Shown here piece after piece: positions 62,502-64,000 of a stretch of DNA of 64,000 nucleotides. Positions within the stretch are counted from its first letter, which is position 1; every line of letters begins with the position of its first letter. The notes beneath the pieces are model-generated. The model saw only the letters and a list, made by a program, of their open reading frames with translations, was not told the DNA's origin and made no database searches. The stretch spans positions 1-64,000 of the forward strand of contig NZ_PVTJ01000007.1 of the NCBI RefSeq assembly GCF_003002955.1, read 5' to 3'. The position numbers and the translations under genes are program-made. Origin of the DNA: Glycomyces artemisiae (GTDB lineage Bacteria; Actinomycetota; Actinomycetes; Mycobacteriales; Micromonosporaceae).

Positions 62502-64000
62502 TCATCCACGGGATTCCACACTAACACTTTCGCCGCTGTTTTCCTCATCGACCCACGAGGGTGCGTCGACGATCATGTCGGAGTACTCGCCGTCCTTGAC
62601 GTGCGCGCGGGCGAGCACGCGGTGGCTCATGATGACCGCCAAGGGGACCATGACCGCGAGGGCCGAGCCGAGGCTCATGACGCCCTTGCCGAGGAGGAGC
62701 CCGGCGATGCCCGATCCGACCACGGCCGCGGAGAACGCGGCGCGCAGCGGCGGGTACAGGCCCCAGGCGCGGCGCAGCCCGCCGCCGGGCCGCAGGAGCA
62801 CCAGCCAGCAGTAGCCGCCGGCCATGACGGCGAGGAGGCTCATCGGGGAGGTGAAGACCGACACGACGTTCGAGCCGACCCCGGAGGCGATGACGCCGTT
62901 GGTGTCGCCGAGGACGTCGCCGAGGAACGCGCCGAGCTCGCCGCGTTCGGCCGCGGGCCGCTGGTAGTCGATCCACGAGAGGCCGAACAGGACCGCGACG
63001 CCCGCCAGGCCCGACCACACGAACCGCTGGAACGTGACCCAGCCGCCGGTGGCGAGCGCGGCCGCAAGGCAGGTGCCCACGATGATCGCGACCGCGGCGG
63101 GCACGGAGTCGCCGAGGAACCCGGCGGAGACGACGAGGACGCCGAGGCTGCCGATGGCGGCCATGACGGGCGCCTGGTAGCGGCGCGGGAGCCGCCAGGC
63201 CGCGGCGGCGGCCAGGAGCCACAGGGAGGCGATGAACATGCCGGTGGCGACCGGGCCGAGCTCGTTCGACGCGGAGTCGGCGACGGTGTAGTCGCCCAGG
63301 AGCGTCCCGAGCGGGTCCTCGGTGTGGATGACCATCGCCATGACGGTGACGACGATCCCGAACGCGGACACGGTGACCATGAGGCTCGCGGGCCCGCGGC
63401 GGCCGGGGATGAGGATCGCGGCGAACGCGCACACGACGGCGATGCCGAGGGCCGTGAGCGGGCCGACGACACCGGGCCGGTCGGCCGACCACCACTCGAA
63501 GAAGTCGGCGAGGATCGCGGCCGCGGTGAACACCGCGCACACGAGCGCCGAGACGATGTTCAGGCGCATGAGCCACAGCGGCGGCGGCTTGACGCCGGGC
63601 TGCCCGGCACGGCGCAGCAGGTGCAGCAGCGGCCACGCCACGAACGTCAACGCGAGGAACAGGAACACCTGGAGCCACTGGGTGGCGGGCGCGGCGACCG
63701 CGGCCGCGATGAGCCGCACGTCGGTGTCGTCGAAGACCGCCTGGCGGTCGGCGTACGAGAGCGTGTCCTCGGCGGCCCCCGCGGCGGTCCCGGAGACCGA
63801 GTCCGGGAGCGGCGCGTCCAGGAGCGTCAGGATCGTCGCGGTGAGGTCGGTCAGGCGCAGGTAGCCGGGGCGCTCCGCCGGCAGGTCGAGGAGCGAGTGG
63901 CCGTCGGCGGACCCGAAGTTCGCGACGGTGGCGAGGAGCCGGTTGGGCTCCTCGGTCTGGCTGATGCCGGTGACGATGAGCGCGCTGTCGCCCGAGCGGG
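62502..64000 (-). CDS. Large membrane protein, possibly alkaline-phosphatase-superfamily, 5' truncated
   Basis: The frame is open to the right edge, so the N-terminus is missing. The visible 499 codons start with a soluble segment (LIVTGISQTEEPNRLLATV, then GYLRLTDLTATILTLLDAPL), a pattern seen in the C-terminal part of alkaline-phosphatase-like domains. From about 63720 leftwards at least eight membrane helices follow, ending in a short acidic cytoplasmic tail. A GTG at 63719 is an internal codon, not the start. A gene of this kind beside pyrG occurs in several actinomycetes. Function is not assigned. Confidence 0.65.
   Translation of the reverse strand, partial: RSGDSALIVTGISQTEEPNRLLATVANFGSADGHSLLDLPAERPGYLRLTDLTATILTLLDAPLPDSVSGTAAGAAEDTLSYADRQAVFDDTDVRLIAAAVAAPATQWLQVFLFLALTFVAWPLLHLLRRAGQPGVKPPPLWLMRLNIVSALVCAVFTAAAILADFFEWWSADRPGVVGPLTALGIAVVCAFAAILIPGRRGPASLMVTVSAFGIVVTVMAMVIHTEDPLGTLLGDYTVADSASNELGPVATGMFIASLWLLAAAAAWRLPRRYQAPVMAAIGSLGVLVVSAGFLGDSVPAAVAIIVGTCLAAALATGGWVTFQRFVWSGLAGVAVLFGLSWIDYQRPAAERGELGAFLGDVLGDTNGVIASGVGSNVVSVFTSPMSLLAVMAGGYCWLVLLRPGGGLRRAWGLYPPLRAAFSAAVVGSGIAGLLLGKGVMSLGSALAVMVPLAVIMSHRVLARAHVKDGEYSDMIVDAPSWVDEENSGESVSVESRG

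Overview
The window is 64 kb of high-GC DNA with strongly G/C-biased third codon positions, many GTG starts and ATGA/GTGA stop-start overlaps, all typical of an actinomycete. The right third carries the conserved actinobacterial order pyrG, (TetR/MFS), NUDIX, ald, parA, scpA, scpB, rluB, cmk, der. A Glycomycetaceae-like or related soil actinomycete is my guess; no marker gene proves it.

Region 1 (1-24.5 kb) is a carbohydrate-utilisation locus. It encodes a D-mannonate dehydratase (cut by the window edge), gluconokinase, an SDR dehydrogenase, an MFS sugar transporter, a GH78 alpha-L-rhamnosidase, a GH43 enzyme with discoidin and FN3 domains, an oligopeptide-type ABC importer (lipoprotein, permease, fused permease-ATPase, ATPase) and a GH2 beta-glucuronidase. 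After a small FAD monooxygenase/lipocalin-like/TetR module come a 1,406-aa Sec-exported tandem beta-helix protein and a Tat-exported GH71/99-like protein. The GH78, GH43 and GH2 enzymes lack signal peptides, so I infer that exported enzymes cut a polymer, the importer brings in oligosaccharides, and cytoplasmic enzymes remove rhamnose and glucuronate. Glucuronate would then flow through mannonate. A rhamnose-glucuronate-capped plant polymer such as an arabinogalactan protein glycan is the best-fitting substrate.

Region 2 (24.5-32.5 kb) is accessory and partly decayed. An SDR, an alpha/beta hydrolase and a TetR regulator share five copies of one 14-bp operator. Beyond them lie small unknown genes, cspA, a fatty-acid desaturase with an apparent ATC start, an internally deleted transposase, and fragments of LuxR, VOC, TauE/SafE and possibly TetR genes.

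Region 3 (32.5-48.3 kb) holds an ECF41 sigma factor next to an FAD oxidoreductase and a DoxX-like gene. It continues with an aromatic catabolic operon (VOC/extradiol dioxygenase, FAH-family hydrolase, FAD hydroxylase) that runs into an unusual trio: an unknown protein, a DyP peroxidase and a catalase-like protein. A TetR gene follows whose operator also occurs in front of the dioxygenase. An acyl-CoA synthetase/DoxX-like pair and a lone GH31 glycosidase complete the region.

Region 4 (48.3-64 kb) starts with a scrambled glycosidase pseudogene and tRNA-Pro(GGG). Housekeeping genes for ribosome assembly (der, rluB), nucleotide synthesis (cmk, pyrG), chromosome segregation (parA, scpA, scpB) and alanine metabolism (ald) follow. 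A TetR/DHA2-efflux pair sits inside this block, and a large membrane protein runs off the right edge.
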